Of a DNA stretch of 64,000 bases, positions 60,828 to 64,000 are shown one piece after another (the first letter of the stretch is position 1; each line of letters begins with the position of its first letter). Origin of the DNA: Luscinia megarhynchos (taxonomy: Eukaryota > Chordata > Aves > Passeriformes > Turdidae); contig CM067570.1 in the NCBI GenBank assembly GCA_034336665.1, positions 26,059,002 to 26,123,001 on the forward strand, given 5' to 3'. Position numbers and translations under genes: made by a program. The notes below the pieces were generated by a model. It did not search any database and was not told the origin of the DNA. It saw nothing but the letters and a program-made list of their open reading frames with translations.

Positions 60828-63800
60828 CCCCACTTCCTGAGGTTATCTGTGTGTTGTGGAGGGAAAACACCACAAAGTGAACCAGTAGCAGCCCAGCTGG
60901 GAGATATCTCAGAAACTGCTTGTTTCTGCTTTTGGTGTGTTCAACACGACTGTTCTCTGCTGAACTGCTGAGAATACAGGATCATGAGAGAAAGGAGAGG
61001 ATATTTGGGCAGATTAGGAAGGAAAACACATGTCTTCTAAGGAAAAAACACTTGGGCATCCATCACTGGGAATCATGATGGTTGCAAAATTCTCCTACTT
61101 TTTGTCTTCCTTCCATGTGAGAGGTGGCAAGACTGCAGGGAGAGTTCTGTGGATGTAATGTGAATGATAAAGTTTGTGAAACCAAAACAGTATAAGTGGG
61201 ATTGGTCTACTGTTCTAGCAAGATTGGCATTAATACTAAATTCAGGCAGCTGTATACTGAAGGACCATACTGGATTCCCCAAATTTTTCATGACAGTCAG
61301 TTTAATTATTTTAAAAATATTATTACTCTTAATGCTGCTAAGAAATTGGCTCATCAGAGCTAAGAATTTGGACAAGTGACTCATGTAATGCTCCATCAGT
61401 ATGGGCAGCCTGAGTTATGTGTTTCCTGGAACAATTATTCTTCCCACTTCCACTCTTTGTTCTATCCTTGTCCAATGTTTTGTCCAGTCTGGAAGCAGGG
61501 AAGGGTAGGGACATTGCCAGGTGATGTGTTTGCAGCCATCTGCTTCCCCCAGGTACCAGCTGCACTGGCAGAGCACAGGCTGGGAGAGCACAGGGTGTGC
61601 TTTTGGAAAGGCTCAGTTGCCCCTCCATGTGCCCTCTTGGGCCTCGGGCTAGCCAGGCTGCAGGAAGGGCAGAGAGGAGAAGGTCAGAAGATGAAAGGGT
61701 CTTTAGAGTAAAACCCTTTGCTGAGATGCAAGGCAGAGTGACTTTGTCACTCAATTACTCTGGGCTTTCAAAGCGCGGGATGAGGTGTTGGATGTGGCAA
61801 TGCAGCCCTTGTCAGCACAGCCTGTGGGAGGCAGGGGGAAGCGGGCAGGGTTTGTTCAGCAGCTGGCACAGCAGCTGGGCCCTGCCAGCTCCCTTCTGAC
61901 TTGCTTCATCCCCATCAGTGACCAGCCTCTTCTCTGCCTGGCACTCTGCTGGGCCTGCTCTTCTCAGTTCTCCTTCCCTGGCACAAGGTTCAGCAGCAGA
62001 CACACGCCCTGAGGAAGCAAAGAGCCCAGGACCAGCACAAAGCTTTGTAGGAAAAGGATTTTAAGGCCTGTTTATGTTAAGAGATTGAGAAACAAGAGTT
62101 ACTAGCATATGAACTAGGAGTAGTAGTGGTAAAACTGCTTTGAAAAGCAAACTAGCTTTTAATTGTGTTATTAAATCCCTGTGGCAGCTCTGACCTTACT
62201 GAATGCCTTGGTTTGAAGACTGATCTATTTCTTGCACCCTTCTGACCAAACCAATGAGCAGTGTTGGGCAAACAACCATTGAGAACTGTGAGACCCAGCC
62301 TTCTGAGGGGAAATAACTCCTTCATAAAATTCAAAGGCCTTTCTACCTGTGCAGAATGGATGTAAATAGGTGTGAGGGTCTTCTCCAGGGGCCTTTCTAA
62401 CCCAGACTGCCCAGTCTGCCTGGCTAAAGCATCCAATATAATTAGTATCTGTAACTAAGTTGTCTGCATAATTTGTGCTTTTCAATGCTGTAGGAGCTAC
62501 AGCGGTGGTTGAGATTTTCCAAAGTCATCTGTATTATAGCAGGTGCCTAAATTCCTGAGTCTTTGTGAAAAGGCAGTCACAAAAGTTGTTATGAGGATCA
62601 CAGGGAGAATGCCCTGGGGAAGAACCTCAACATTTGTCCTAATTGGAAACAGAGATTTCACAGGCAGAGCTTCTGTTTGTAGCATTTTGCTAAATCCTAC
62701 TGTCATTTAACAGTCTCAGGATGACTCTATAAACCACTCCTTATCACAGCCAGATCCTAAAACCTGTTCTGCAAAGTCCAGAGTGGTTGGATTTTACAGA
62801 GGTGATTCAGGTGATTTCTTCTACCACAGTTATCCTTTCTCCTCAGCCCCACAGCACATCTTGCTTGCATGAAGCACTGTATTAGAGCCTCTGCTACTCC
62901 TAAAAATTCCTTAAAGAAATCTTAAGGTGCCTCTTCTAGGAGTGGAGATCTGGCTACATCTCCAACTCTGCACCCCAGGGGAACTGGAATGTGACTGAAC
63001 ATCTGCTCCTGTGCTTCTGCAGTTCAAGCAAAAAATGTTGCTTTTATCTTTCTGTGTCCTGGACTTGGTGCACCCATACTGTTCTGCTCCAGCCCCTCAG
63101 CCCCAGTCACACTGGAGACACATCAGTTTGAACCCAGATTCTGCATTCTGGCATTTCTCTTGGAGGGAAACTAAAGAGAGTGTAGGGCTTGGAAGCTGTG
63201 CACCATCCAGGCAGCCTGCTTCACTTAGCAAGAGCCAGGACTCCATGGTGTGTAACAGAGACAGGATAGCCTAAGCGTCCTGGAAAGGATGCTCAAAACC
63301 AACCGGTTTTGGTTGGTTACTTTGCTGATACCACCCCTCTCATCTTCACTACTGGTGATGTTGCTGCAAGTGCTGTAGCATGACAGAGGGAATTGCACCC
63401 ACTGAATCTAAGCTGCTGGAAACCCTGAGTCTCAGCACCTCACTCGGGAGTAATCAGTGTGGAAAGCCAGGTTTTCCTGTTTTTGTCTCTTGTTAGCTTT
63501 TCCAACAGACCAGTTGCCATCAGGACACTGCTATCAGCCCAACATCCATCAGAAAATGAGGACCTGTGTTATTGGAAGGGAAAAGCAGCATCGGCTGCTT
63601 TCAGGAAGGGAAAACTGGTGCCAATTTATGCTTTGCTTTCAAAGAGCCTGACAGGCATCTTATTGAAGCGGATGGAGCAGCTGGCATTGATTATATTGAG
63701 TTCAGCTCCAACATGAAACTCTGAGCGCGTTTTGCAGCATCTAATGATGGCTTCCTACATTACTGCCTTGGAAACCCGATCTGCTTTCCTTCCAGCCTCA

Positions 63801-64000
63801 TTCCAGTCCAGGTTGGTTTCTTTGTTCACTAAAGCTCTTGTTGGCTAAATTTTTTGGGACAAACATGTAACTGGTGCTTAAATCCCCAGACAAAAGAAAG
63901 CACAGATGCCTTTTCTGCTTTGAAATACCCAAGGTCTTTCTCTGCATAGCAAGAATCCATGTCCTGAATGGACTCAGGGGGGGCAGGAGGGACTTGCTGC
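60828..64000. other. Gene-free stretch to the window end
   Basis: No gene, RNA or transposon recognised. A mildly GC-rich part lies at about 61500-61950. Open frames there, on both strands, show no domain I recognise. Confidence 0.5.

Noticed and set aside
1..64000. tRNA, rRNA, CRISPR arrays, prokaryotic operons or integrated viral genomes
   Set aside because: No cloverleaf with A/B boxes, spaced direct-repeat array or viral-type coding region was recognised by eye. The window is ordinary vertebrate nuclear DNA.

Overview
This is a window of vertebrate nuclear DNA, most likely from a bird. The strongest clue is a fragment at 45409-45637 with the features of a 5'-truncated CR1 retroposon: an agaatcacagaatc terminus in reverse orientation and the segment ccacttccctgggcagcctg. 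The other clues are a few worn MIR-like SINE relics, no sign of mammalian-type young SINEs, and long AT-rich non-coding stretches broken by one dense CpG island. I cannot name the species.

One protein-coding gene can be supported. It is a single-exon Frizzled receptor on the minus strand (CDS 29544 to 27829, 571 codons), assigned to FZD7, a seven-pass Wnt receptor. All expected parts are visible: signal peptide, ten-cysteine Wnt-binding domain, seven membrane segments, the KTLQSW Dishevelled-binding motif and a C-terminal ETAV PDZ ligand. An in-frame TAA 33 nt upstream fixes the ATG. The CDS lies in a CpG island (about 29030-30505) that also holds the likely promoter: a TATA-like element near 29950, a tandem ~42-bp array of GC boxes and CCAAT boxes at 30201-30310, and a cluster of four TGGGAA cores at 30351-30386. 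The probable 3'UTR runs from the stop codon to about 25930, with an AATAAA on the minus strand at 25954-25949 and an alternative one at 26973-26968.

The rest, about 26 kb 3' of the gene and about 33 kb 5' of it, looks like gene-free flank. It holds simple repeats, short tandem duplications, MIR-like relics at about 6686, 13885, 22160, 25590 and 57605, the CR1 fragment, and a 1.4-kb minisatellite with a 31-bp unit at 43169-44563. Two small CpG-enriched patches (6375-6685 and 20205-20570) stand out and could be regulatory elements. The second also contains an exon-like segment with an acceptor, an open frame and a donor. Apart from FZD7, open frames in these flanks are short, mostly lack an ATG and match no protein I recognise.

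I found no tRNA, rRNA, CRISPR array or convincing undescribed system. The most useful targets for follow-up are the FZD7 promoter architecture, its upstream ORF, the minisatellite and the exon-like patch at 20261-20367.
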